Notes: a model not told the origin generated them from the letters alone. Shown: positions 1 through 7,937, numbered from the stretch's first letter. The stretch: 24,308 bases of DNA from a virus (IMGVR_UViG_3300013126_000236:1-24308); one strand, 5' to 3'. Numbers and translations: made by a program.

Positions 1-5
1 AAAAA

Positions 6-13
6 TATAAATA
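6..13 (+). promoter_or_regulatory. T4-type late promoter box for gp18
   Basis: The exact T4 late promoter octamer TATAAATA lies here. In T4 it is read by the late sigma factor gp55 with the sliding clamp, and transcription starts about six bases past the box. That predicts a start near base 19, which leaves the ribosome site AGGAG (34-38) and the gp18 ATG at 44 correctly placed on a short leader. The spacing supports function; the assignment is by motif only. Confidence 0.7.
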
Positions 14-43
14 TTTTTGAAAAAATAGCTTTTAGGAGAAATT

Positions 44-1234
44 ATGTCTATAGGAACTTCACCCTTAACCTTCGCATTTGCTTCTTCCAGCGACCCTACT
101 TCTCCTTTAGTGGCAGCGATGGTGTCTTCTCGGGGCCTTATTCCTATATTCGGAATTACTGGAAATAATGGAAATTCTGAAGTTGAACGGGGAATAATGA
201 CTGTTCCTGATCTGACAGACTGGTTTACTCGTTTAAATAAAAGTTCATTTAAAAACAGTGGCCCTACAGGATCTTGGCAAAACGAATGGTGGGCTGTTCA
301 TAATTATCTACTGTACGGTGGATCATGCTTAATAGGTGGTACAGGCTCTACAGGCGATTATTACAGTCCAACCGGAGGACTGACTGCCACGGACACGCCA
401 TTACACAATAAATCGTATGCTTCGTTCGATGTTGTTTTTGATTCTGGAAATACCTTTTCTGCTGTTGCAGCTGCCAGTGTGGCAACCACACGAAAAGACT
501 GTATTGGTATTGTTGGTAATTACACTAAAATAACCGGACTACCTTTGGGTTCGTCATATACCAATCATTTTGCAGATTTCGGTGTTACCTCCGATAGCGA
601 ATACGTGATGTTTGTTGCTGGCAGAAAGAAATACACTGCTGGTGTTGGTAACGCCGTTACAATTAAAGATTCTAATATTAGTCCTGATGTTGCTGGCTGT
701 TTTGCTAGAACTGTCCGGGACAATAATATCTGGATAACTCCAGCAGGAAAAACAAGAGGCGGAATAAAGAGTGTATTATCTTTAGAACAAAATTTTTCTG
801 ATTCAGATTCTAACTATTTGATAGAAGGTAATGTGAATCCAGTAAAGGTGTTTCCTGGAGAAGGAACGTATCTGATGGGTAATGAGACTAGTTACACTGG
901 CAGTGAACAATACCTAAACAAAGTAAATGTTGCTGCTTTAGTGATCTACTTAAAGAAACAAATACTACCAATAGCAGAATCTTTCTTGTTTGAGCTTAAT
1001 AATCCGTTTGTTCGTTCTAAACTTATTTCTTCAGTCACACCACTCTTAGAAAGAGTAAAAAGTGCTGGTGGAATACAAAACTATAGAGTAGTGTGTGATG
1101 CAACCAACAACACCAGTGATATTATCGCTCAAAACAAATTGATAGCAGACATATACGTGTCTCCCATACTTTCAACAGAAGTCATAACAATCAACATAAT
1201 AAACACCACAACTTCACAGGTGTTTAGCAGTTAA
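44..1234 (+). CDS. gp18: Contractile tail sheath protein (gp18-like, short form)
   Basis: Forms the contractile sheath that surrounds the tail tube and shortens to drive infection. The C-terminal half carries the conserved sheath core: an AGCFARTVRDNNIWITPAG segment near residues 218-236, the ELNNPFVRS segment near 318-326, and a RVVCDATNNT segment near residue 348, all closely matching T4 gp18. The N-terminal part (MVSSRGLIPIFG) resembles the start of T4 domain I. At 396 residues it is much shorter than T4 gp18 (659), so the outward-facing insertion domains appear to be mostly missing. AGGAG at 34-38 supports the ATG. The tube gene follows after three bases. Confidence 0.93.
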   Translation: MSIGTSPLTFAFASSSDPTSPLVAAMVSSRGLIPIFGITGNNGNSEVERGIMTVPDLTDWFTRLNKSSFKNSGPTGSWQNEWWAVHNYLLYGGSCLIGGTGSTGDYYSPTGGLTATDTPLHNKSYASFDVVFDSGNTFSAVAAASVATTRKDCIGIVGNYTKITGLPLGSSYTNHFADFGVTSDSEYVMFVAGRKKYTAGVGNAVTIKDSNISPDVAGCFARTVRDNNIWITPAGKTRGGIKSVLSLEQNFSDSDSNYLIEGNVNPVKVFPGEGTYLMGNETSYTGSEQYLNKVNVAALVIYLKKQILPIAESFLFELNNPFVRSKLISSVTPLLERVKSAGGIQNYRVVCDATNNTSDIIAQNKLIADIYVSPILSTEVITINIINTTTSQVFSS

Positions 1235-1237
1235 TAT

Positions 1238-1828
1238 ATGTCTAATTCTATCACAGATTTTATAAACACTTTTGCTGGTGGAACTCGTTTAAATCGTTTT
1301 AGAATTAACGGTAAACTGGGATCTACTACACCGCAACAATTAGAAGACGGTGGTGGTGTTTTTTATGTTAGAAGTGCAAGCATTCCTGCTTCGAATGTTG
1401 GAGCAATTCCAGTAAATTATAGAGGAAGAACCGTTTCATTTCCTGGAGATAAAGTATATCAACCTTGGATGATAACCGTTTTAGACGAAAATCCCAAAGA
1501 AAATCCAAATTTTAATATACACAGATTATTTCACGAATGGCACGAGCGAATAAATGGAAATATATCAAATCTATCTCAAGTAGGAAATCCACTTCTTCAT
1601 TTTTCTGATCAATCTTTACTGTATCCTTCAACATGGTCTGTGGAACAACTAGATACTAATGGACCAACAGTTATTAGAAAGTTTGAATTGTTTAATTGTT
1701 GGCCTGCTGTTGTTGGGCCTATAGAATTGGATATGAGCAAAGATAATACTATTGCTTCGTTTGCGGTAACTATCGTATACAGTCATTTTAATTATGTTAA
1801 TCTAACTTTTGGTGCAAGTCAACAATAA
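1238..1828 (+). CDS. gp19: Tail tube protein (gp19-like)
   Basis: Builds the inner tube through which DNA passes, and serves as the template for sheath assembly. The sequence shows the T4 gp19 pattern: an N-terminal ITDFINTFAGG segment, a YVRSASIPASNVGAIPVNYR stretch (about 43-62) typical of tube subunits, a VYQPWMITVLDE strand region, and a C-terminal LFNCWPAVVGPIELDMS segment. At 196 residues it is somewhat longer than T4 gp19 (163). It lies three bases after the sheath gene with no clear Shine-Dalgarno sequence, so translation may depend on ribosomes coming from gp18. The 18-19-20 order is the same as in T4. Confidence 0.93.
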   Translation: MSNSITDFINTFAGGTRLNRFRINGKLGSTTPQQLEDGGGVFYVRSASIPASNVGAIPVNYRGRTVSFPGDKVYQPWMITVLDENPKENPNFNIHRLFHEWHERINGNISNLSQVGNPLLHFSDQSLLYPSTWSVEQLDTNGPTVIRKFELFNCWPAVVGPIELDMSKDNTIASFAVTIVYSHFNYVNLTFGASQQ

Positions 1829-1839
1829 GGTGAAACTAT

Positions 1840-3426
1840 ATGGAATTAGAACTTTTTGGATTTAAACTAGGAAAAAATAAAAAAGACCAAACAACCGAAA
1901 ACAAGGATGTTATTACTCCTGATTCGTATGACGGTTCTTATGTTTTAGAAACTGGTGGTGTGTTCGGAACATTTGTTGATTTTTCTGGTGCTATACGCGA
2001 CGAAAACCAGATGATTCAACACTATCGTTCTATGGCATTATATCCTGAAGTTGACTCGGCAATAGAAGACATAGTGAATGAAGCTATAGTTCTAGATCAA
2101 GACAGAAAACCAGTAAAATTAAATTTAGACCACGTAAATCTTTCAGAAACAATTAAAACTAAAATTTATTTTGAATTCAATCACATTTTAAAGATGTTAG
2201 ATTTTTCAAATAAAGCAACAGATATTTTTAGACGTTGGTATATTGATTCTAAAGTATTCTACTATAAAAAAATCGATAAGAACGATTTAAGAAAAGGTAT
2301 ATTAGAACTTATTCCTATCGATCCAATTAAAATTAAAAAGATTAGAAAGATAGAAAAAGAAAAAGGATTTTATGGAAAATTAGGTCCATTTTCTCCTGTT
2401 AAAAGTATTCAAGAATATTATGTGTATACTGATACTGATAAAGATGCCGCATTTCCAACGTCCGGAACTGGTTGGAAAATAGCACCCGATACGGTTGCTT
2501 ACGGCCATTCAGGAATAATAGATTCTGCCACAAAACGAGTTGTAGGGTATCTTCAAAAAGCGGTTAGACCATTAAATCTGCTTCGTCAGATTGAAGACGC
2601 TGTTGCGATTTATCGAATATCGCGTGCTCCTGAACGACGTATATTTTACGTGGACGTAGGTAATTTACCTAAACAAAAAGCAGAACAATATCTGCGTGAA
2701 ATCATGAACCGTTATCGTAATAAAATTATTTACGATCCTGCTACCGGTCAAATTAAAGATGAACGCAATCACATGAGCATGCTTGAAGATTTTTGGATGC
2801 CACGTCGTGAAGGTGGTCGTGGCACAGAAATTAGTACACTTGATGGTGGTCAAAATCTAGGCCAGATGGAAGATGTCATGTATCTTCAACAGAAACTGTT
2901 CCGTGCTTTAAGTATTCCTCTTTCAAGAATGATGGGTGAAAGTGGATTTAACATGGGTCGATCTGCAGAAATTACCAGAGACGAAGTACGATTTAATAAA
3001 TTTATTGATCGTTTGCGTCATCGTTTCTGTAGTGTTTTCTTAGATATACTTAAAACACAAGTAATATTAAAAGGAATAATGACCGAAGAAGATTGGAACC
3101 GTATCAACCAGGATATTACGTTCCGGTTTAATAATGATTCGTATTTTACAGAATTAAAGAATAATGATATACTGCGAGAAAGAATAGATATTATTGCTGC
3201 TGTTACCCCATTTATAGGAACTTTTTTCTCTAAAGAATATATTAGAAAAAATCTGTTGAAACAATCTGAAGAAGAAATACTAGAAATAAACGCACAAATG
3301 AGTCGAGAACTACAAAAGCAAATAGAAGATCAAGAAATGGCTCAATATCAACAGATGTTGGCGGGTGAAGAACCTGAAGACGCTGATGAGCAAGAAGCAG
3401 AACAAGAGGAACCACCAAAACAATGA
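1840..3426 (+). CDS. gp20: Portal vertex protein (gp20-like)
   Basis: Forms the dodecameric portal at one capsid vertex, the start point of prohead assembly and the DNA entry channel for the terminase motor. Length (528 residues) is nearly that of T4 gp20 (524). Conserved portal segments include YPEVDSAIEDIVNEAIV (about 65-85), ISRAPERRIFYVDVGNLPK (about 260-280), DFWMPRREGGRGTEISTL (about 317-334), and YLQQKLFRALSIPLSRM (about 348-364). The last 30 residues are strongly acidic and Gln-rich. AAGGTGA just upstream is the ribosome site. The end overlaps the next gene by four bases (ATGA), indicating translational coupling. Confidence 0.96.
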   Translation: MELELFGFKLGKNKKDQTTENKDVITPDSYDGSYVLETGGVFGTFVDFSGAIRDENQMIQHYRSMALYPEVDSAIEDIVNEAIVLDQDRKPVKLNLDHVNLSETIKTKIYFEFNHILKMLDFSNKATDIFRRWYIDSKVFYYKKIDKNDLRKGILELIPIDPIKIKKIRKIEKEKGFYGKLGPFSPVKSIQEYYVYTDTDKDAAFPTSGTGWKIAPDTVAYGHSGIIDSATKRVVGYLQKAVRPLNLLRQIEDAVAIYRISRAPERRIFYVDVGNLPKQKAEQYLREIMNRYRNKIIYDPATGQIKDERNHMSMLEDFWMPRREGGRGTEISTLDGGQNLGQMEDVMYLQQKLFRALSIPLSRMMGESGFNMGRSAEITRDEVRFNKFIDRLRHRFCSVFLDILKTQVILKGIMTEEDWNRINQDITFRFNNDSYFTELKNNDILRERIDIIAAVTPFIGTFFSKEYIRKNLLKQSEEEILEINAQMSRELQKQIEDQEMAQYQQMLAGEEPEDADEQEAEQEEPPKQ

Positions 3427-3833
3427 ACACCCTAACTCGTTTGGTAGAAATGATTTTAAGAGGTCAAAACGACAAATTTAAAAGCGTTCTTCAAGAAGAG
3501 CTTAGAGAACGTGCTGCTGTTTTGATGGAAAAGGTATACCAAACTGAAGCTAAAAGAGCATTAGAAATGTGTGAAACAAAAGAACCCAAATATCCAGAAG
3601 AAAACACCATTTCTACTAAACAGTCAGACAAGCCTACTTTTATACCAGAGTCTTCTTATCGATTAAAAGATGGTAATGTGGGAATACTTACTACGGAAGA
3701 AAAACAATTAGTTATTAAACTACATGAAAGTCTAAATATTGATAATCAAGAAAGAATGGTAAAATTATTATCAGAATCTGTAGAATCGTTCAATAAAGTG
3801 CTAAAACTAGCAAAAATGCATAACAAAAAATAA
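3423..3833 (+). CDS. Small prohead core protein candidate (gp68 position)
   Basis: A 136-residue charged, mostly helical protein overlapping the portal gene by four bases. T4 places the prohead core genes 67 and 68 between 20 and 21, and the length matches T4 gp68 (141), but I do not see clear residue-level identity. The N-terminal third (NDKFKSVLQEELRERAAVLM, about 16-35) resembles the equivalent segment of the next gene's product. It contains several [L/I]-X-E tripeptides (LVE, LQE, LRE, LME), the cleavage signal used by gp21-type proteases. A role as a minor internal scaffold component is inferred from position, size and these sites. Confidence 0.5.
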   Translation: MNTLTRLVEMILRGQNDKFKSVLQEELRERAAVLMEKVYQTEAKRALEMCETKEPKYPEENTISTKQSDKPTFIPESSYRLKDGNVGILTTEEKQLVIKLHESLNIDNQERMVKLLSESVESFNKVLKLAKMHNKK

Positions 3834-3842
3834 GGATTTCTT

Positions 3843-4187
3843 ATGAGTCAGGACAATAACATAAATTCATTTATAGGATTTGTAGTAAACGAAAATTTAG
3901 CTCAAGCTAAAGATATTTTAAATACCGAACTTCAGGCTCGTCTTTCCGCAGCTTTAGATGCTAAATTTGATGAATACGCTCCTAGCCTTTTTGAAAAATG
4001 GGATGCAGAAAAAGCAGACAAAAATAAAGATGGCAAATTATCAGACTGGGAAAAAGCATCAACCGAATGGGCTTCTGAAGGAGAAGAAGATGTGGAAGAG
4101 GACGAGGAGCAATCTGAGGAAGAAGAAGAAGACGAGACCGAAGACGAAGAAGCAGATGAAGATGATGAAGAAGAAGAACAAGACTAA
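3843..4187 (+). CDS. gp67: Acidic prohead core protein (gp67-like)
   Basis: A 114-residue protein with a helical N-terminal part (NENLAQAKDILNTELQARLS, about 17-36) and an extremely acidic C-terminal tail made almost only of Glu and Asp (about residues 78-114). T4 gp67, a minor prohead core protein cleaved during maturation, has the same two-part design: a short helical head with a similar ND-LVAARKLF pattern and a long Asp/Glu tail. Position between portal and protease also matches. Here it is longer than T4 gp67 (80). AAGGA precedes the ATG. The reading frame at +1 over the Glu-rich tail is open only because of the GAA/GAT composition and is not a gene. Confidence 0.72.
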   Translation: MSQDNNINSFIGFVVNENLAQAKDILNTELQARLSAALDAKFDEYAPSLFEKWDAEKADKNKDGKLSDWEKASTEWASEGEEDVEEDEEQSEEEEEDETEDEEADEDDEEEEQD

Positions 4188-4201
4188 AAAGAGAAATACC
4201 G

Positions 4202-4849
4202 ATGAAGCTAATAACCGAGACTGTTGAACAAGTAGAATTTTTAACCGAAGCCGCTAGTGACGGTACCAAAAATTATTTTATTGAAGGTACATTCATGCAA
4301 GCGGACACTTTAAACAGGAATAAAAGATTATATCCTAAAAATATTCTTTTAAACGAAGTTTCCAGATACACCAAAGAATATGTGAATCAAAGCAGAGCTT
4401 TCGGTGAATTAAATCATCCATCAGGACCAACAGTAAATCTAGACAGAGTAGCTATTATCATTAAAGAACTAAATTGCAATGGCTCTGATGTTTACGGAAA
4501 AGCTAAAGTGATGAGCACTCCCATGGGCGAGATTGTTAAAAATCTTATCAGTGAGGGTGCTAGATTAGGCGTATCTACCCGTGGAATGGGTTCGTTAAAA
4601 CAAAGAAACGGTTACAACGAAGTTCAACCCGATTTTATGTTATCTGCTGTGGATCTTGTTGCCGATCCTTCTGCTCCTAATGCATTTGTGAATGGTATTA
4701 TGGAAGGAAAAGAATGGATATGGAATAATGGAATTCTTGTAGAACGTCAGATCGAAGAGTATCGACGTGAATTAAACGCAGCTTCTGTTAAAGAGTTAGA
4801 AAATAAAGGAATTAAATTGTTTGAAGACTTTTTAAGGAAACTTAAATGA
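4202..4849 (+). CDS. gp21: Prohead core protease (gp21-like)
   Basis: Serine protease of the herpes/T4 prohead type that assembles in the core and cleaves scaffold, capsid and core proteins during maturation. The sequence aligns well with T4 gp21 and has a similar length (215 versus 212). Visible motifs are YFIEGTFMQADTLNRNKRLYP (about 25-45), GELNHP with the likely catalytic His72, GVSTRG with the likely nucleophile Ser125, and VDLVADPSAP (about 150-159), which probably supplies the acidic residue. Its own N terminus contains LTE at 14-16, a fit to the [L/I]-X-E cleavage rule, so self-processing after residue 16 is likely. It overlaps the next gene by four bases. Confidence 0.95.
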   Translation: MKLITETVEQVEFLTEAASDGTKNYFIEGTFMQADTLNRNKRLYPKNILLNEVSRYTKEYVNQSRAFGELNHPSGPTVNLDRVAIIIKELNCNGSDVYGKAKVMSTPMGEIVKNLISEGARLGVSTRGMGSLKQRNGYNEVQPDFMLSAVDLVADPSAPNAFVNGIMEGKEWIWNNGILVERQIEEYRRELNAASVKELENKGIKLFEDFLRKLK

Positions 4850-5388
4850 GCGAATTTCGTTACAAATTTCAACCAAACAGTTTAAAACAACTTTTGTTTG
4901 AACAATCACCACCCAGTGGTGGTGTTGCAGGCGCTCCAGCACCAGGAGGTATCGCTGGTCCTACTACTCCTCCTCCTACACCCGGGGGATTAACAAAAGG
5001 TACAGATTTAAATACTCTTTCATCTACTTTAAATACAGGACTTCAGGCTGTAAAGGCTGTAGGATCTCTGGCTGCAAATCCACCATCTATGGTGACTTCT
5101 AGTGCTTTAGGCTTGGGTGGAAATTTAGGATTTGATGCAGAAAATCAATTAGATTTCATGAAACACTGGAAAGAAACTATAGGATCTTTAGGCGGAGATG
5201 TAGCAGCAAAAATTCCAATATTAGGTAAATATTTTGATTCTGCAACAACCAATTTGTCTGAAATAGGAGCTGCTATGTTCTTTGATCCCAGAGCAAGAGG
5301 CCGAAGAGTCAGAATTGGTCCCAAACCCACTAATACTTCGTCTTCTCCTCAAATTTCCAGTTCAGTAGGATTAAACAAAACCCCATAA
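4846..5388 (+). CDS. Unassigned Gly/Pro-rich protein, candidate gp21-processed internal capsid protein
   Basis: I do not recognise this 180-residue protein. It begins with a short basic and hydrophobic segment ending in QLLFE, then a Gly/Pro/Thr-rich linker (about 21-50), a middle region with small residues (GLQAVKAVGSLA), an amphipathic part with GKYFDSATTNLSEIGAAMFF (about 127-146), and an RARGRRVRIGPK basic patch. L17-F18-E19 fits the gp21 cleavage rule and lies where T4 internal proteins have their removable capsid-targeting peptide. It is coupled to gp21 by an ATGA overlap, with AAGGA at 4834-4838, and precedes scaffold gp22. A packaged or core protein is inferred; T4 has no gene at this spot. 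Confidence 0.6.
   Translation: MSEFRYKFQPNSLKQLLFEQSPPSGGVAGAPAPGGIAGPTTPPPTPGGLTKGTDLNTLSSTLNTGLQAVKAVGSLAANPPSMVTSSALGLGGNLGFDAENQLDFMKHWKETIGSLGGDVAAKIPILGKYFDSATTNLSEIGAAMFFDPRARGRRVRIGPKPTNTSSSPQISSSVGLNKTP
4907..4924 (+). other. Perfect 7-bp stem, 4-base loop hairpin inside the coding region
   Basis: CACCACC, loop CAGT, GGTGGTG. It lies just after the predicted cleavage codon of the 4846-5388 gene, about 60 bases past its ATG. It may slow ribosomes or may simply result from Pro and Gly codons; there is no T-run, so it is not a terminator. Confidence 0.4.
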
Positions 5389-5417
5389 TTTTTGCATCAA
5401 GTTAAAAAATTACAAAA

Positions 5418-5425
5418 TATAAATA
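5418..5425 (+). promoter_or_regulatory. T4-type late promoter box for gp22
   Basis: Exact TATAAATA in the 59-base gap between the 4846-5388 gene and gp22. A start about six bases beyond the box falls near 5431, just ahead of AGGAA (5436-5440) and the ATG at 5448. This is one of only a few non-coding gaps in the structural block, which adds weight to the call. Confidence 0.75.
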
Positions 5426-5447
5426 AACAAGTACTAGGAAAAAACAC

Positions 5448-6371
5448 ATGAAAAAAACACAAAATAAAACAGTATTACCAGTAGTAATGGATGCCACCGG
5501 AAAAGGCGATATGGACGCTACCGGACGTGGATCATTTCTTGGAACTTTAGATAATTCTGCAGCCGTTGCCGCTGCTCCAGCTAATCAAGCTAGTCTCCGA
5601 CCAATGAGTGGTGGTGTTGATATGGGACAAAAAGTTGTTCAAGAAGATTCTGGAACCAGTGAACATCTTCAAGCATTATTTGGTGGTGAAAATCTATCAG
5701 AAGAATTTATGAACAAAGCTTCAGTTATTTTTGAAGCCGCTATTAACGAAAAAGCAACTGCTATTCGTGAACAAATTCTTCGTGAAAGTGCAACTCTTCT
5801 AGAACAAGAAGTTTCTAAAACTGTGAACGAACTTGCTACTCGTTTAGACGAATATCTAAATTACGTTGTAGAAGAGTGGATGAAAGAAAACAAGCTTGCT
5901 GTTGAAAGCGGCATCCGCACCGAGATTGCTGAAAGCTTTATCGGTGGTTTAAAGAGCTTGTTTGAAACACATTACATTGAAGTTCCAGAAAAGAAACACG
6001 ATGTACTGGAAGATCTTTTCAATGAAAACAACAAACTTGAAGACGCTCTTAACGAGCAAATCAAGACTAACATGCAACTAAACAAAGAAATTATTGCAGG
6101 TCAAGCCCGAGCAGTTTTCTTAGAGGCAGTATCAGACATGTCTCAAGTAGACGCTGAACGTCTTGCTTCTCTAGCTGAAAGTATTGATTTCAGCAATACT
6201 GAAGATTTCCAAAGCAAGATCACCATTCTCAAAGAAAACTATCTTAGAGCTGCCCCTGTTGTAGCCAAAGAACAAGAAGTATTAACAGAGCAACGAAACG
6301 CACCAGCAACCTCTGAAGGACCAATGTCTGCGTACTTGAATGCTCTGTCTCGTCAAACTAAATCTTACTAA
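5448..6371 (+). CDS. gp22: Prohead scaffold (assembly core) protein (gp22-like)
   Basis: Main internal scaffold around which the gp23 shell forms; in T4 it is degraded to small peptides by gp21 before DNA enters. The protein (307 residues, T4 gp22 is 269) is rich in Glu, Ala, Leu and Lys from about residue 75 on, consistent with long helices. It contains several gp21-type [L/I]-X-E sites (for example LRE, LKE, LDE, LTE). Position directly before the major capsid gene is diagnostic. The N-terminal region differs from T4 and holds a tandem near-repeat, MDATGKGD then MDATGRGS (about 14-29), followed by an Ala-rich stretch. Start supported by AGGAA. Confidence 0.88.
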   Translation: MKKTQNKTVLPVVMDATGKGDMDATGRGSFLGTLDNSAAVAAAPANQASLRPMSGGVDMGQKVVQEDSGTSEHLQALFGGENLSEEFMNKASVIFEAAINEKATAIREQILRESATLLEQEVSKTVNELATRLDEYLNYVVEEWMKENKLAVESGIRTEIAESFIGGLKSLFETHYIEVPEKKHDVLEDLFNENNKLEDALNEQIKTNMQLNKEIIAGQARAVFLEAVSDMSQVDAERLASLAESIDFSNTEDFQSKITILKENYLRAAPVVAKEQEVLTEQRNAPATSEGPMSAYLNALSRQTKSY

Positions 6372-6373
6372 TC

Positions 6374-6381
6374 CATAAATA
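6374..6381 (+). promoter_or_regulatory. Late promoter box for gp23 (CATAAATA)
   Basis: CATAAATA differs from the T4 late octamer only at the first base, which is the most tolerant position. The predicted start near 6387 leaves a short leader with AAGGAG at 6392-6397 and the ATG at 6407. The major capsid gene needs the strongest late expression, so a dedicated box here makes sense. Confidence 0.65.
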
Positions 6382-6406
6382 ACAACACATCAAGGAGAAA
6401 CTTAAA

Positions 6407-7867
6407 ATGTCAAATATGGACTTTTCAAACACTACTAGCTACGATACTCTCGTAGAAAAATGGAATCCTCTATTAAATCACGAGGCACTTCCAGAAATTC
6501 AAGACAGTTACAAGAAGAAATGCACCGCTCTACTTCTAGAAAATCAAGAGAAGGCTCTTCGTGAGCAATATCTCGTTGAGACTCCAGCCAACGCAATGGG
6601 TGGTGCTTTCAGTGTCTCTAATCAATCTGGCGTTCCAGCAACTACAAATAATGCTATGGCTGGTTATGATCCTATCCTCATCAGCCTAGTTCGTCGTAGC
6701 ATGCCAAATCTTATGGCCTACGATCTGGCTGGCGTTCAACCAATGAGTGCACCAACCGGCCTCATCTTCGCCATGCGTAGCCGTTATACAAAACAAGGTG
6801 CTGCTCGCAACGTGCAAGGTGATGCGAACGGTGCTGGCCGTGAAGCTCTATTCCAAGAACCATTTGCTAAATTTGGTGGTTCAGGTGGAACCGCTTCTGG
6901 TGCTGCATTCTCAGCTACTGGTGGCATCAATCCTATCGGTGCTAGCGGTGCTTCAATTGTTGGTGGTATTCAACAAACTGCCAACTTTGGCATCAGAGAT
7001 ACCGGATTTGATATCAACGACTTCCGTGCTATTCTAACTCAACGCGCTGAACAACTAGGCGGATCTGGCGCACCTTTCCAAGAGATGGCATTCAGCATTG
7101 AGCGTATGGCTGTAGAAGCTAAAACTCGTGCTCTAAAGGCTGAGTACACCACTGAACTAGCTCAAGATCTCAAGGCTGTTCACGGTCTTGACGCTGAGAG
7201 TGAACTTGCTAACATCCTTAGCACCGAAATTCTCAACGAAATCAATCGCGAGCTAATTTATACTCTATACCGTACTGCTAAGAGTGGTGCACAACAATCC
7301 GATCTAACCACTCCTGGTCAATACGACCTCAACACCGACTCAGACGGTCGTTGGAGTGCAGAGCGTTTCCGTGGTCTCATGTTCCAAATTGAGCGTGAAG
7401 CCAACGTAATCGCCAAAGAAACTCGTCGTGGTAAAGGCAACTTCGTAGTTTGCTCTAGCGACGTAGCTTCGGCTCTCGCCATGGGTGGCTTCCTAAACCT
7501 CACTCCTGCTCTACAACCTCAACTAGAGGTCGATGACACCGGCAACACCTTTGCTGGTATCCTCAACGGCAAGTTCAAGGTTTACATTGATCCATACGCT
7601 CAACTAGGTGCTAACTTCTGCCTAGTAGGCTATCGTGGAGCCAGCCCATACGACGCAGGCGTGTTCTATTGCCCATACGTACCGCTACAAATGGTACGTG
7701 CAGTCGATCAAGGCACTTTCCAACCCAAGATCGGCTTCAAGACTCGTTACGGTATGGTAAGCAATCCTTTTGCTGAAAACATTGACATCAATGCTGTTGG
7801 TGGTAACCAATACTACCGCATCTTTGCCGTCAACAATCTACACGGTAACACTGGTTTCGGTCTCTGA
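6407..7867 (+). CDS. gp23: Major capsid protein (gp23-like)
   Basis: HK97-fold shell protein forming the capsid hexamers. The N-terminal 58 residues look like the removable delta domain: the sequence REQYLVE/TPANAMGG fits gp21 cleavage after Glu58, close to Glu65 in T4. Conserved gp23 segments follow: YDPILISLVRRSMPNLMAYD (about 85-104), VQPMSAPTGLIFAMRSRY (about 108-125), MAFSIERMAVEAKTRALKAEY, TRRGKGNFVVCSSDVASAL, and a C-terminal PFAENIDINAVGGNQYYRIF segment. Length 486 versus 521 in T4. Codon use differs from neighbours: many CTC, CTA, GCC, ATC and AAC codons, as expected for the most expressed gene. AAGGAG precedes the start and a strong terminator follows. Confidence 0.98.
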   Translation: MSNMDFSNTTSYDTLVEKWNPLLNHEALPEIQDSYKKKCTALLLENQEKALREQYLVETPANAMGGAFSVSNQSGVPATTNNAMAGYDPILISLVRRSMPNLMAYDLAGVQPMSAPTGLIFAMRSRYTKQGAARNVQGDANGAGREALFQEPFAKFGGSGGTASGAAFSATGGINPIGASGASIVGGIQQTANFGIRDTGFDINDFRAILTQRAEQLGGSGAPFQEMAFSIERMAVEAKTRALKAEYTTELAQDLKAVHGLDAESELANILSTEILNEINRELIYTLYRTAKSGAQQSDLTTPGQYDLNTDSDGRWSAERFRGLMFQIEREANVIAKETRRGKGNFVVCSSDVASALAMGGFLNLTPALQPQLEVDDTGNTFAGILNGKFKVYIDPYAQLGANFCLVGYRGASPYDAGVFYCPYVPLQMVRAVDQGTFQPKIGFKTRYGMVSNPFAENIDINAVGGNQYYRIFAVNNLHGNTGFGL

Positions 7868-7893
7868 TCTAAACCATAACTAAAACTAACGTC

Positions 7894-7923
7894 AAGGGCT
7901 CCCCCTAAAAAGGGAGCCCTTTT
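7894..7923 (+). terminator. Rho-independent terminator after gp23
   Basis: AAGGGCTCCC (7894-7903) pairs perfectly with GGGAGCCCTT (7912-7921) around an 8-base loop, and the downstream arm runs into a short T tract. This is the only strong G+C hairpin with a T-run that I see in the window, and it separates the capsid transcript from the recombination genes. Confidence 0.9.
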
Positions 7924-7929
7924 CGTTTA

Positions 7930-7937
7930 CATAAATA
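7930..7937 (+). promoter_or_regulatory. Possible late promoter box (CATAAATA) close to an ATG
   Basis: Same octamer as the gp23 box, placed just after the terminator. It ends only five bases before the ATG at 7943, so a start at the usual distance would fall on the ATG itself and give a leaderless mRNA. Function is therefore less sure than for the other late boxes. Confidence 0.45.

Noticed and set aside
3958-4227. Lys/Met-rich open frame overlapping the acidic core gene
   Set aside because: It is the +1 reading of a GAA/GAT repeat tract; its content follows from that composition and it has no family resemblance.
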